Positions 8,396 to 17,677 of a stretch of DNA of 64,000 nt are shown here, one piece after another (position 1 is the first letter of the stretch; each line of letters begins with the position of its first letter). The notes under the pieces were generated by a model. It was not told the origin of the DNA. It made no database searches and was given only the letters and a program-made list of their open reading frames with translations. The stretch lies in assembly GCF_040049195.1 (NCBI RefSeq), contig NZ_JBDZDL010000004.1, one strand, 5' to 3'. This DNA is from NCEH01 sp040049195 (GTDB taxonomy: Bacteria > Pseudomonadota > Alphaproteobacteria > Rhizobiales > Xanthobacteraceae). Position numbers and translations under genes: made by a program.

Positions 8396-10519
8396 CTAGG
8401 CCATGCCCGCGCTTGCGCCACGGTAAGGCCGGGCCTCGCCGGTCATGTCTGCGGGCACGGCGGGCAGCGCGATGGTGAACACCGCGCCTGTCGCATCGTT
8501 CTCCACGCTCAGCGTGCCGCCGTGATCGCGGATGATACCGAAGCTGACCGACAGGCCGAGACCCGTGCCCTTGCCGACCGGCTTGGTGGTGAAGAAGGGT
8601 TGGAACACCTTTTCGATGACCGCGTCGGGCACGCCGCCGGCATTGTCCTTCACGCGGATGTAGACCATCGGCTTTTGCCCGTCCGACCGGCACGGGGAGA
8701 CCGACAGCTCGATGGTATCGAGCCCTTGAGCCTCGCCGCCGCCCCGCGCACGCTTTTCGTTGATCGCGTCGGCCGCGTTCTGGAGCAGGTTGATGAGCAC
8801 CTGTTCCAGCTGGTCCTGGCGGCACATGACCCAATCGTGGTCGCTGTGGCCGCGCACCTGGACGGTGATGTTCTGCAGGCGCAGCTGCGCGCCCACCACC
8901 TGGAGCGCGCCCTCGATGGATTCCGTCGGCTCGGAAGGGGCGAACACCTCGTCGCTCGTCCGGCCGAAGATGCGCATGTGGTCGATGATCCGGCTCATGC
9001 GGATGGTCTGCTGGAGGATGCGGTTGAGCTTGGATTCCAAATGATCGTGCGCGAGGCCGCGCCGCAGCCCGGTGAGGCCGTTCGCGGCGGCGAGGCGGAT
9101 CACGCCCAGAGGCTGGTTGATTTCGTGGGCAAGCCCGGTGGCGACCTCGCCGAGTGAGGCGAGCTTGGACATCTGGTAGAGCTTGTTCGCCTCGATGCGC
9201 TGCGAGGTCTGGTCGAGGGCGAACACGACCACTTCCTGCGTCGCGCCGGGATTGCTGCCGGGCCGGATCGGCTCCAGCGGCGCAATCACGACCTGGACCT
9301 CGTATTCCTGCCCGTCACGCGTGAAATGCTCCAGGCTGAGCAGGGGACGGCGCAGCATGGAGAGGGTGGCGCGGAAGGTATCGGTGGAGACGAAATCCAA
9401 CATCAGCTCGGCGATCACATTGCCCTCGTCCTCGCTCACCTGCGCCACGCCATCGACCGTGACATGGATCACGCACACCCCCGGCACCCGGCCGATGGCC
9501 TGGAGGAACAGCGCCTCGCGCTGGCGCGCGCTCGCCTCGATGATGCCGGTGCGCATGCGATCCTGGAGCTGAAGGTAGCGCGCGGCGATCACCGCGACGG
9601 CGGCCAGCATCAGGAACAGGCCGATGAAGGTGATCCAGATCACCTTGCGGAAATCGTTCGTCTGCGCCCACACGAAAGCCTTGTCGAAGGCGACCACGAC
9701 GATGATGGGATAGCGTTGCGAGCGCACGAAATAGCCGATGCGGTCGATGCCATCGATGACGCTGCTGGTCTCGTAGGTGCCCTCGTTCATCGTCAGCATG
9801 CGCTTGAAGGTCTGGCTGCCGGAAACATCGCCGCCGAAGCTGGTGTTGGCGGAGGCGCGCGCGCGCACGACGCCGTCGAAGCCGATCAGCGCGATCAGGG
9901 CGTTGGGCTCCGTGCGCACGCGGCTGTAGAGGGTGAGGAATTCCTGGATGTTGAACGAGGCCACCACCACGCCGGCGAAGCTGCCGTCCTCCGCATGCAA
10001 TGCGCGGGTAAACTGGATGGTCCATTGCTTGGACACCCGCCCGAGCACGGGCTTGGAGATGAACATGCTCTCGCCCGCGCTGCCGTCCATGTGCACGCGT
10101 ATATGCTCGCGATCGGAAAGGTCGATCTGCGGGGCGGCATAGTCCGGCTGGTCGGAGCTGGTGGCGACCAGCTTGCCGTTGCGGTCGACGATGCTGAGCA
10201 GCACGATCGAACTCGGCAGGGAGAACCCGCGCAGCGCCTCATGAGCCTGCTGGCGGGTCCATTTCGCGGAGAATTCCCGGTCGAAATTCTGCAGGGCCGC
10301 ATCGATGGGCGCGACGGTCTGGTCGAAGCTGTTGAGCACCAGATAGGCGTTGCGCTGCGCCAGCTCGCGGAATTCCTTCACTTCCGCATTGTGATGCAAC
10401 GTGAACAGCAAGATCGCCCCAACCAGGGTGATCGAGGCCAGCAACATGATCGAGCCGAGGACCACCAGGGCGCGGCGCCCGAGGTTCAGGGCTTGGAAGA
10501 GCCGGAGAAGCCTGCGCAC
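8396..10519 (-). CDS. Membrane sensor histidine kinase with extracytoplasmic Cache-type domain
   Basis: 707 aa. A membrane helix (about 17-40) and a second near 288-310 flank a roughly 245-residue periplasmic region of Cache type, a domain that usually binds small ligands. A PAS-like region, the dimerisation helix with phospho-acceptor His465 in GLAHEINQPLG, and the HATPase (LINLLQNAADAI, DNAGGV, GTGLGLSVS) follow. The HEINQPL box is like that of DctB/FixL-type kinases. The GTG start lies 3 nt after the stop of the receiver gene, so both are expressed together. The ligand cannot be told from the sequence. Confidence 0.92.
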   Translation of the reverse strand: MRRLLRLFQALNLGRRALVVLGSIMLLASITLVGAILLFTLHHNAEVKEFRELAQRNAYLVLNSFDQTVAPIDAALQNFDREFSAKWTRQQAHEALRGFSLPSSIVLLSIVDRNGKLVATSSDQPDYAAPQIDLSDREHIRVHMDGSAGESMFISKPVLGRVSKQWTIQFTRALHAEDGSFAGVVVASFNIQEFLTLYSRVRTEPNALIALIGFDGVVRARASANTSFGGDVSGSQTFKRMLTMNEGTYETSSVIDGIDRIGYFVRSQRYPIIVVVAFDKAFVWAQTNDFRKVIWITFIGLFLMLAAVAVIAARYLQLQDRMRTGIIEASARQREALFLQAIGRVPGVCVIHVTVDGVAQVSEDEGNVIAELMLDFVSTDTFRATLSMLRRPLLSLEHFTRDGQEYEVQVVIAPLEPIRPGSNPGATQEVVVFALDQTSQRIEANKLYQMSKLASLGEVATGLAHEINQPLGVIRLAAANGLTGLRRGLAHDHLESKLNRILQQTIRMSRIIDHMRIFGRTSDEVFAPSEPTESIEGALQVVGAQLRLQNITVQVRGHSDHDWVMCRQDQLEQVLINLLQNAADAINEKRARGGGEAQGLDTIELSVSPCRSDGQKPMVYIRVKDNAGGVPDAVIEKVFQPFFTTKPVGKGTGLGLSVSFGIIRDHGGTLSVENDATGAVFTIALPAVPADMTGEARPYRGASAGMA

Positions 10520-10522
10520 GCT

Positions 10523-10912
10523 TCAGCTCTTTCCATCGCCGCCGCTGGGCGCAAGCACGCGGTTGAGCACGCGCTGCAGCTCCTCCATCACGAGCGGCTT
10601 GGGCAGGCATGCCTCCACGCCGGCATTCACCGCCCGCGTGATGTCCTCGGAGGAGGCGTGCCCCGTCATCACGATGAATTTGAACGCGCGCTCGGGATAG
10701 CGCAGCTGGATTTCATTGAGCATGCGGATGCCGTCGAGATCCGGCATGCGGATGTCGGTGAGCACCACGTTGACTTGCGGATGTGTGTGGACAAGCGCCA
10801 GCGCCTGCGCCGCGTTGCGGGCAGAATGGGCCTTCAGATCGTCGAACCCCAGGGCCTCGATCAATTCGTCGAGATATTCGGGCTCATCATCCACGATCAG
10901 CAGATGGGACAT
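10523..10912 (-). CDS. Single-domain response regulator
   Basis: 129 aa, receiver only. It has IVDDEPEYLDELIEAL at the N-terminus, phospho-acceptor Asp53 in LTDIRMPDLDG, a switch Thr in VMTGHASSED and a conserved Lys in CLPKPL. No DNA-binding domain follows, so it probably relays phosphate or acts by protein contact. It is encoded first in a two-gene operon, 3 nt upstream of the Cache-type histidine kinase, its likely partner. Confidence 0.9.
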   Translation of the reverse strand: MSHLLIVDDEPEYLDELIEALGFDDLKAHSARNAAQALALVHTHPQVNVVLTDIRMPDLDGIRMLNEIQLRYPERAFKFIVMTGHASSEDITRAVNAGVEACLPKPLVMEELQRVLNRVLAPSGGDGKS

Positions 10913-11098
10913 TTCTCACCGGGCCTCCGCCGCCCGCCAGGTTTGGTCCCGGGAGAACGACGCTGGTGGTTCGCTCCGGCCCGGAAGGACCGGCGAGCTG
11001 AACCTACTTCAGCCAGCACGCAGAGCGGCGCGAGGTCAAGATGAGATGCTTCCGCTTTGGAAGCATTGCCGCCGGCGGCATCACCGGCGGCATGCGGT

Positions 11099-11692
11099 TC
11101 AGCCGGGCTTGCTGGCCGAGAACACCGGGCAACGGGCGGAAAAGCGCTCCAGCCAGCCCACCAGCTGCGGATGGCCCTCGCGCCAGGTGCCGGGGAGGCG
11201 GAAGTCCAGATATTCGAGCGCGCACGCAAGCGTGATGTCGCCGACATTGGGCTCGCCTTCGGGCGGCAGGTCGGCTTCCAGCTCCGCGAGGGCGCGGGCT
11301 ACCTTGCCGGCCTGGATCTCCACCCAGCTTTCGACGCGCTTGTCGGCGCTGCGGTAGCGCCCTTCATAGACCTGCAGCAGGGCGGCATCCATGATGCCGT
11401 CGGCGAGCGCTTCCAGCCGCAGGGCGGCGAAACGCGCGTCGGCCTCCTCGGGCAGGATGCGTCCGCCGCCCGCCACATGGTCGAGATAGGCGAGGATCAC
11501 CGGGGAATCGAACAGGGCGGGGCCGTTGTCGCGCAGCAGAACGGGGATTTTGCCGAGCGGGTTCTGCTGGCGGACGGTGTCTTCCGCATTCATGGTGTCG
11601 GCGGTTTCCAGCTCCAGCGGAATACCGAGATGGTCGGCGGCGACGCGCGCCTTGCGGGCGAAGGGCGAGGAAGGCGAATAACGCAGGCGCAT
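11099..11692 (-). CDS. Glutathione S-transferase family protein
   Basis: 197 aa with the two-part GST layout: an N-terminal thioredoxin-like domain (MRLRYSPSSPFARKARVAA, the QNPLGKIPVLL loop with cis-Pro, then DSPVILAYLD for glutathione contact) and an all-helical C-terminal domain. The Ser-Pro-Phe-Ala segment takes the place of the active-site Ser/Cys/Tyr region. The substrate is unknown; detoxification of electrophiles is the default inference. It lies about 110 nt downstream of rlmJ on the same strand and may be read from the same transcript. Confidence 0.88.
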   Translation of the reverse strand: MRLRYSPSSPFARKARVAADHLGIPLELETADTMNAEDTVRQQNPLGKIPVLLRDNGPALFDSPVILAYLDHVAGGGRILPEEADARFAALRLEALADGIMDAALLQVYEGRYRSADKRVESWVEIQAGKVARALAELEADLPPEGEPNVGDITLACALEYLDFRLPGTWREGHPQLVGWLERFSARCPVFSASKPG

Positions 11693-11802
11693 GAGGCTGG
11701 CTCTTCTGGCGTGAGGGTCCCGCAGCAGAGCTAAACCCCTTTGCCATATGCGAGAAGGGGCTTCGCGGATTTTTTCGCATGGGGTGCGCGCAGGGCGCGA
11801 AC

Positions 11803-12654
11803 TCAGCGCTCGGGCACGATCCAGGAGATGCGCGAGCGGCCTTTGCCGTCATGGGCGAGCAGCGGCGCGAGCGCGGTGAGGATGACCCGCATCTCGTCCG
11901 CCAATGTGAAGGGCGGATTGACGATAATGAGCCCGCTGCCCGAGAGGGCCGTGGTGGTGCGCACCTCGGCGAAATCCAGCTCCACCCGCAGCGTCTTCGG
12001 CAGGCCCACCTGGGCCACCTCGCGGCGGAACGCATCCACGGCCCTCAAATCCTTAATGGGATACCAGAGCATCAGAATGCCGGTGGCGAACCGCTCGCGA
12101 AAGGTGGTGAGGGCGCCGACGAGGCGCTGGAACTCGCCGCCTTCCTCGAACGGCGGGTCCACCAGCACGACCCCACGCCGCTCGCGCGGCGGCAGATGGG
12201 CGGCGATGGCGTTCCAGCCGTCCTGCGACAGCACTTTCACGCGCGGATCATCGCCGACATTCTTCTCCAGCTTCGCGCGCTCTTCGAAATGCAGTTCGGA
12301 GAACAGGAAGCGGTCCTGCGGCCGGGCGAGCGCCATCGCAAGGGCCGGGGAGCCGGGATAGCGGCGCGCGCCGGCATAGGTGCGCAGATGGCGCACCGCG
12401 TCGAGATAGGGCGCCAGCAGTTCGGCCGCCGGGGCGGGAAGGTCGGCTTCCAGCACGCGCTCGATGCCCGCGTCCGCTTCGCCGGTGCGCTGCGCCGAAG
12501 CGCCGCCGAGATCGTAGAGCCCGGCGCCCGCATGGGTATCGAGCACGCGATAGGGCGTGTCCTTCTTGTTGAGATAGGCGAGCACGCGGGCGAGGGCGGC
12601 GTGCTTCATCACGTCGGCGGCGTTTCCCGCATGGAAGGCGTGGCGATAATTCAT
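11803..12654 (-). CDS. rlmJ: 23S rRNA (adenine-2030 N6)-methyltransferase RlmJ
   Basis: 283 aa, the length of the RlmJ family. The N-terminus MNYRHAFHAGNAADVMKHA is the family hallmark. A SAM-binding Rossmann fold follows, with VLDTHAGAGLYDL as motif I and VLVDPPFEEG as the catalytic DPPF motif of N6-adenine methyltransferases. It modifies A2030 (E. coli numbering) of 23S rRNA. It lies 39 nt downstream of the RNase T2 gene on the same strand. Confidence 0.94.
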   Translation of the reverse strand: MNYRHAFHAGNAADVMKHAALARVLAYLNKKDTPYRVLDTHAGAGLYDLGGASAQRTGEADAGIERVLEADLPAPAAELLAPYLDAVRHLRTYAGARRYPGSPALAMALARPQDRFLFSELHFEERAKLEKNVGDDPRVKVLSQDGWNAIAAHLPPRERRGVVLVDPPFEEGGEFQRLVGALTTFRERFATGILMLWYPIKDLRAVDAFRREVAQVGLPKTLRVELDFAEVRTTTALSGSGLIIVNPPFTLADEMRVILTALAPLLAHDGKGRSRISWIVPER

Positions 12655-12693
12655 CGGCGATACGTCATGGGCGGCGTCGGCTTTCGCTGCGCC

Positions 12694-13356
12694 CTATCGC
12701 GCGGGCGCCGGCACAGGGGGAACCTGCAGGGTGCGCCCGGCCCGGCATCCCCGCCGGTCCGCTTCGGGACAGGGCCGAAATGTAAGGTCCTTGCTGAAGC
12801 AAACCCGCACTTCGCGCAAGCGGTTGGCGCCGCAATCGACAGCGATCATCTCGTTCGTGAGGCCGGGATTGGCGGCGATGAAGGCGCTCTCCACCTCGGC
12901 GGGGGTGACCGTGCTGGCCTCGGCGGGGGCGATGAAGGCCGCCGGTATGGTGATTTTCTCGCGTGCCGCCCGCAGCTTGGCGAAGAAGGCCTCGGGCGGA
13001 AGACCCGAGCAGGTGCCGTGCCGGCGCCATTCATGGATCACGAGACCGCGGCTCGGCATCAGGTCCTGGATGCCGTTGAGCGTCTCGTTGGGAATGTAGG
13101 GGGCCGGGTTCTGGCAGGATTGGGGATAGCCGCGCTCGTTCTGCGGCCACAGGCCGTGGACGATGAAGCCGAACGGCCGGCCGGTGCGGCATTGGGCGCC
13201 CTCGGAACGGGTCTGTTCCGCGCAATAGGTCGGCGACCAGGACAAAGCGAGGATATAGAAATCAAAAGCGCCGGGCGTGCCCGGTGTCTCAGCCCGCGCC
13301 GCACCCGCCGCCGCGAGAAGCAGCAGCAGCGCGGCGGCGCAGAAGCGTCTAATCAC
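12694..13356 (-). CDS. Secreted ribonuclease T2 family endoribonuclease
   Basis: About 220 aa from a GTG start that overlaps the upstream stop as GTGA; the longer upstream reading frame has no recognisable start context. A signal peptide (IRRFCAAALLLLLAAAGAARA) sends it to the periplasm. Both catalytic segments are present: FIVHGLWPQN (CAS I His) and HEWRRHGTC (CAS II Glu and His). Several cysteines could form disulfides. The enzyme cleaves single-stranded RNA through a 2',3'-cyclic phosphate, plausibly to scavenge phosphate or nucleosides. It is coupled to a small exported protein upstream and followed by rlmJ. Confidence 0.92.
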   Translation of the reverse strand: MIRRFCAAALLLLLAAAGAARAETPGTPGAFDFYILALSWSPTYCAEQTRSEGAQCRTGRPFGFIVHGLWPQNERGYPQSCQNPAPYIPNETLNGIQDLMPSRGLVIHEWRRHGTCSGLPPEAFFAKLRAAREKITIPAAFIAPAEASTVTPAEVESAFIAANPGLTNEMIAVDCGANRLREVRVCFSKDLTFRPCPEADRRGCRAGRTLQVPPVPAPAR

Positions 13357-13817
13357 GGACGGGCCATCTTGCAGCCGGGGGCATAGGCCAGGTTGCGGTC
13401 GAGCCCTTGGACGCACCATTCCACGCCCCAGGTGTAGCCCTGGAAGCTCGAGTCCTCGATGATGGAATAGTCGATCTGGTGGATCTTGTTATCCGAGAGC
13501 ACCACCTTGGCGGTGCAATAGCGGCGCGGCTGGAACGCCTCGCCCCAGGGGCGGAAGGCGGTTTCGCGCACGTTGGAATAGGACACGATGTTCAGCGGCG
13601 CGTTCCAATACATGCGCTCGGTCTCGGCGAAGCGCATGGAGATGGTGCCGAGCGCGAGCGGCTCGGTGCAGGCGGGAAGGTCGCCGCTATAGCTGTCGTT
13701 GGGCAGCCAGAAATTGTCGAGAATGCTCGCAGCCTTGGCAGGCACTCCAACGGCGAGACCGGCCAACAGGGCCGCGATCCCGGCAAAAGCCCGCCCGCTG
13801 CGCATCGTGCGACCCAT
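13353..13817 (-). CDS. Small exported four-cysteine protein coupled to RNase T2
   Basis: 154 aa from the ATG; a GTG 6 nt further upstream is possible. An N-terminal signal peptide (GRAFAGIAALLAGLAVGVPAKA) precedes a mature protein of about 125 residues with four cysteines (in PACTEP, RYCTAK, EWCVQG, PGCKMA), enough for two disulfides. I do not recognise a family. Its stop overlaps the RNase T2 start (GTGA), so both are translated together and exported to the same compartment. A partner, inhibitor or folding role is possible but is inference only. Confidence 0.8.
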   Translation of the reverse strand: MGRTMRSGRAFAGIAALLAGLAVGVPAKAASILDNFWLPNDSYSGDLPACTEPLALGTISMRFAETERMYWNAPLNIVSYSNVRETAFRPWGEAFQPRRYCTAKVVLSDNKIHQIDYSIIEDSSFQGYTWGVEWCVQGLDRNLAYAPGCKMARP

Positions 13818-14049
13818 TCCCACTCTCCCGTCACTTCAATCCGATATTTGGCGGGACGATGGAACCGGCAATTGTCCCGGTCAAGCGCAGCAGAGACACA
13901 CCGGCCGAAAAAGCGATCGTCCCGCCATCCTTGTGCTGCGAAATTCCGGCATCATGCCGCTTCGGACCGAACTCCGCGCCCGCCCGGGCGCCATGGGCAA
14001 GGCCGCCCCGCCATCACGCTGCCGCAGCATCAACGAGAGGGATGCCCGC

Positions 14050-15351
14050 ATGTCGCACACCCGCTTCGCCCCCGAGATCATCGGCGCATCGCAAGCGGTG
14101 GGAGAAGGGCCGGGCGCCCTGGCGCGCTTCGAGACCGGGCGCGAGGCGGCGCTGCGCCTGCGGCCGGACCAGCCGGTCTATTGCTTCCGCCCCTCGGTGC
14201 TGCGGGCGGATGCGCGTGCCTTTGTTTCCGCCTTTCCCGGCAAGACCGCTTATGCGGTGAAGACCAATGGCGAGCCCATGGTGCTGGAAACCCTCGCCGG
14301 CCTCGGCATCGCCGCGTTCGATGTGGCGAGCCCGGCGGAATTTGCCGCGGCCCGTGCCGCCGCGCCGAGGGCCGAGCTGCTCTACATGCACCCGGTGAAG
14401 GCGCAGTCCGATATCCGCCTCGCCTTGGAGCGCTACGGAATTTCCGTGCTGGCGCTGGACCATGAGGACGAGGTCGCCAAGATCCTGCGCATGGTGCGGG
14501 CGCTCGATCTCGACCCGACGCAGATCGCCTTGTTCGTCCGCATTGCCAGCAAGGGGGAGGCGGCCTACGAACTCTCCAAGAAGTTCGGCGCGGCGCCCAT
14601 GCACGCGGCCGAATTGCTCCAGCGCATCCACCACATCGGCTTTCGCTGCGGCATCGCCTTTCACGTGGGCAGCCAAATGGTGGACCCCGCCACCTATGAG
14701 CGCGCCATCTCGACCGCCGCCGAGGTGCGGGACATCGCCAAGGTGCCGATCGCGGCGCTCGACATCGGCGGCGGGTTTCCGGCCCATTACGCCGAGGACC
14801 CGCGCCGCCCGGCGCCGGCCCTGCCGCCCTTGCCGGAGCTGATGGGCACCGTGATGGACGCGGTGAAGCGCAACGGCTTCGCCGATACGCCCCTGGTGGC
14901 GGAGCCGGGGCGCGTGATCGTCGCCCGCGCCTTTTCGGTGATCGTGCGGGTGCTGCTGAAGAAGGGGCAGCGGCTTTATATCAACGACGGCATCTGGGCC
15001 TCGCTGTCCGATAGCTGGACCGGCAAGATCCTGCTGCCGGCCCGCCATATTCCCGATCCCGCCCGCCGGCGGCGAGCCGGTTCCTCGGACAAGGTTGTGC
15101 CGTTCCGCATCTATGGCGCCACCTGCGACAGCGTCGACGTGCTCTCGCGGCCCTTCTATCTGCCCGAGAGCATCGATACCGGCGACTGGATCGAGATCGG
15201 CCATATCGGGGCTTATTCCCTGTCCCTGCGCACCCATTTCAACGGCTTCTACCCCGACACCTTCGTGGAGGTTGCGCGGCCGTTCGAGGCGGATGGCATG
15301 GTGGCCGGCTTCGCCGAGCCGGAGCGGCGGGCGAACGTAGAGGAAGCTTGA
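14050..15351 (+). CDS. Type III PLP-dependent decarboxylase (ornithine/diaminopimelate family)
   Basis: About 433 aa from ATG 14050, chosen because GAGAGG lies 10 nt upstream and the frame before it does not look like protein. It is an alanine racemase-fold decarboxylase: PLP-binding Lys71 in AYAVKTNG, HVGSQ, the glycine-rich GGGFP loop, EPGR for phosphate binding, and the catalytic ATCDSVDVL segment near the C-terminus. The size and CDSVD motif fit ornithine or lysine/ornithine decarboxylases, giving putrescine or cadaverine, better than LysA. Exact substrate preference cannot be read. It stands alone, 230 nt from the divergent exported-protein gene. Confidence 0.9.
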   Translation: MSHTRFAPEIIGASQAVGEGPGALARFETGREAALRLRPDQPVYCFRPSVLRADARAFVSAFPGKTAYAVKTNGEPMVLETLAGLGIAAFDVASPAEFAAARAAAPRAELLYMHPVKAQSDIRLALERYGISVLALDHEDEVAKILRMVRALDLDPTQIALFVRIASKGEAAYELSKKFGAAPMHAAELLQRIHHIGFRCGIAFHVGSQMVDPATYERAISTAAEVRDIAKVPIAALDIGGGFPAHYAEDPRRPAPALPPLPELMGTVMDAVKRNGFADTPLVAEPGRVIVARAFSVIVRVLLKKGQRLYINDGIWASLSDSWTGKILLPARHIPDPARRRRAGSSDKVVPFRIYGATCDSVDVLSRPFYLPESIDTGDWIEIGHIGAYSLSLRTHFNGFYPDTFVEVARPFEADGMVAGFAEPERRANVEEA

Positions 15352-15476
15352 ACGCGACACGGCCGAAATCGGCGCAATGGCAACAAAATGCCGTCGGATT
15401 TCATGGTTAATCCTGCATCATCTGACTGTTCCTACAGACATTGATGCAGCCCCGCGGGGCGTGCATGGAGATCGCC

Positions 15477-16856
15477 ATGGCCACGGCCCTGCGGGATGGT
15501 GTGCGTCAACTTGAGACGACGGCGCGCATCTGCTTGATGGTGCTTGCCCTTGCAAGCGGTGTTTATACCTATATCGGCGTGCGGGAATTGCTGGACGGCA
15601 GCGCCACGGCGGTGTTCTTCGCGGCCATCATCTATTCGGTCGCGGTGTCCGTCGGCATCTATGCCTTCTGGACCTTCATGATGCGCTTCCTGCCCCATGT
15701 GGAGGATGCGGCGAGCCGGGCCCTGATGTTCGGCGCCATGGCCCTCGGATCAGTAATGATCGTCGCCATGTGCTCGTGGCTGAATGCGAGTGCGCTCGCG
15801 GGCTCCGCCGCCATCGAGCAGCACATGGGCCGGGCGATCGAGGAGTACGATCGCGCGCTGGAGGAAAATCACGGCAAGGCGCTGGCCGCGCAGGGTCTCG
15901 CGCCCGATATCGCCATGGCGGCGGCGCGCTTCTCCCAGCTGGCGGATGCCGAGCGCACCGGCTCGCTCACCGGCACCACCGGGTCCGGCACCGTGGTGCA
16001 ATTGCTGACGCAGATGGCAAGCCAGCTCGGCGCCCTTTCGAAGGAGGTCGCGTCCTCCGGCGACAAGGTGAAGGAGGCGTACGACCAGGGCGCCAAGCAT
16101 CTCGCCACCATGCGCGAGCTGGCCTCCGGCTCGGGGCGCGTGACGCCGCGCGCCGATGCCTTTGGTGGCGAGGCGACCGCGCTCGCCGGTGTGCTGACCG
16201 CGCTCCAGCAAGCCTCCATCGCGCCGGCGGTGAAGCGCGCGGCCACCGATTTCGCCTCCGGCTTCATCGCCCCCGCCGCCGATGGGCGCTCGCCCGACGT
16301 GGTCGGGCGGCAGAACGAGGTGGTGGGGCGCGTGCAGGGCGCGGTGGCGGCGCAGTCGAAAGCGCTCGCGGGCGCCGCCGACAAGGTGATCCAGATGCCG
16401 GCTTACGTGCCGCCGCGTTTCGAGCACATCTCGCCCGCCGAAGCGGTGCTGCGCTATGCCTCCGACTTCATCCCGAGCTGGGCCGGCGCCATCTCCATCG
16501 ACCTGCTGCCCGCCGTGCTCGTGTTCATCCTGTGCATCGTGCACGCCAGCCTGCGGCGCGAGGGCCAGCCCCAGGCGGGCACGGACACCATGACCGCCGG
16601 CGAGCTTCTGGCCGCCCTGCGCATGGCCCGCGCGGTCGAGCAGGCGCATGCGGATTTGCGCGCGCCGCTGGTTCCCGACCTCGCCGTCGCGCCGGCCGCG
16701 CCGCAGCGCGATGAAATCGCCGAACCGGCGGAGGCGCCGCATCCCGAGACGGCCCGAGCGGTTCCGCCGCAGCCGGTGCAGCCGCCCGAGCCCGCGGACG
16801 AGGAAAAGGTGACGACCTTGCACGGCCACGGCCTGCGCCCTGCCAAGCGCGACTGA
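15477..16856 (+). CDS. Multi-spanning membrane protein with long cytoplasmic/periplasmic insert, unknown function
   Basis: 459 aa from ATG 15477, which has GGAG 6 nt upstream; ATGs at 15465 and 15444 are in frame and would add 4 or 11 residues. Three N-terminal membrane helices (about 20-40, 48-75, 85-110) are followed by a helical, Ala-rich soluble region of roughly 200 residues, a fourth helix (SIDLLPAVLVFILCIVHASL), and a Pro/Glu-rich tail. No family is recognised. The next gene begins 5 nt after its stop and encodes an anchored ClpP-fold protein, so the two probably form a membrane-linked unit. Confidence 0.8.
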   Translation: MATALRDGVRQLETTARICLMVLALASGVYTYIGVRELLDGSATAVFFAAIIYSVAVSVGIYAFWTFMMRFLPHVEDAASRALMFGAMALGSVMIVAMCSWLNASALAGSAAIEQHMGRAIEEYDRALEENHGKALAAQGLAPDIAMAAARFSQLADAERTGSLTGTTGSGTVVQLLTQMASQLGALSKEVASSGDKVKEAYDQGAKHLATMRELASGSGRVTPRADAFGGEATALAGVLTALQQASIAPAVKRAATDFASGFIAPAADGRSPDVVGRQNEVVGRVQGAVAAQSKALAGAADKVIQMPAYVPPRFEHISPAEAVLRYASDFIPSWAGAISIDLLPAVLVFILCIVHASLRREGQPQAGTDTMTAGELLAALRMARAVEQAHADLRAPLVPDLAVAPAAPQRDEIAEPAEAPHPETARAVPPQPVQPPEPADEEKVTTLHGHGLRPAKRD

Positions 16857-16861
16857 TCGCC

Positions 16862-17671
16862 ATGACCCCGGCCGTCTTCCTTCAGGCGCTGCGCGACTGG
16901 CGCCGGCGCCCCGACGATGCCTTGCTGCATTTGCTGTTCGCGGCGCTGCTGATCGCCAGCGCCGCCATGCTGGTGCAGGATTTCGGCCAGCTGCGCAAAG
17001 CCCAGGCCGCGCTCTCGGCGCCGGTTCCTGGCCTGGAGACGCCGCCCGCCGCGCCCCTCGGTCCGGCGCGGGAGGGCGGGCCGGAGGCGCCCGCGGCGGA
17101 TGATGCGCTCAACGCGCCGATGACGTTCGACCTGCAAAGCGACGGGCGCCTTGCCGCGACCGGGACCATCGCGCCCGGCACGGCGACCCTGTTCGCGGCG
17201 GAGGTTGAGAAGCGCGGTTCCTATGTGAAGACCGTGGTGCTGCGCTCGCCCGGCGGTTCGGTTCAAGATGCGCTCGCCATGGGCCGGCTGATCCGCGCCA
17301 AGGGATTTGCCACCGAAGTGCCGACGGGCGCGTATTGCGCCTCCTCCTGCCCGCTGGTGTTCTCCGGCGGAACGGAGCGGCGGGTGGGGAAAAAGGCCGC
17401 GCTTGGTGTCCACCAGGTGTATGGCGCGGCCGTGCCGGCAGGCACCGCACCGCCCGACGGTATGGCGCAGGCGCAGCGGGTGTCCGCCGAATGCCAGCGC
17501 TATCTGCGCGACATGGGGGTGGATCTGGAAGTGTGGCTGCGCGCCATGGAGACGCCGAAGGACAAGTTGTTCTATTTCACGCCCGAGGAAATGGCGCGGC
17601 TGAAACTCACCACGCCGGCCCTCGTGCCGCTAGCGAACCCGGCGGCGGCGCCTGTGCCGCCGCGCGGGTAA
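16862..17671 (+). CDS. Membrane-anchored ClpP/crotonase-fold protein (COG3904-like)
   Basis: 269 aa. One membrane helix (about 23-42) is followed by a Pro/Ala linker and a soluble domain with the ClpP-like pattern: IAPGTATLFAAEVEKRG, VVLRSPGGSVQDALAMGRLI, then YCASSCPLVFSGG and LGVHQVYGA. The PGGSV loop and the following CASSC segment match the oxyanion and nucleophile regions of this fold, with His in GVHQ a candidate catalytic base. Peptidase activity is plausible but unproven. It follows the multi-spanning membrane gene by 5 nt and faces msrP tail to tail. Confidence 0.82.
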   Translation: MTPAVFLQALRDWRRRPDDALLHLLFAALLIASAAMLVQDFGQLRKAQAALSAPVPGLETPPAAPLGPAREGGPEAPAADDALNAPMTFDLQSDGRLAATGTIAPGTATLFAAEVEKRGSYVKTVVLRSPGGSVQDALAMGRLIRAKGFATEVPTGAYCASSCPLVFSGGTERRVGKKAALGVHQVYGAAVPAGTAPPDGMAQAQRVSAECQRYLRDMGVDLEVWLRAMETPKDKLFYFTPEEMARLKLTTPALVPLANPAAAPVPPRG

Positions 17672-17677
17672 GCGCGC

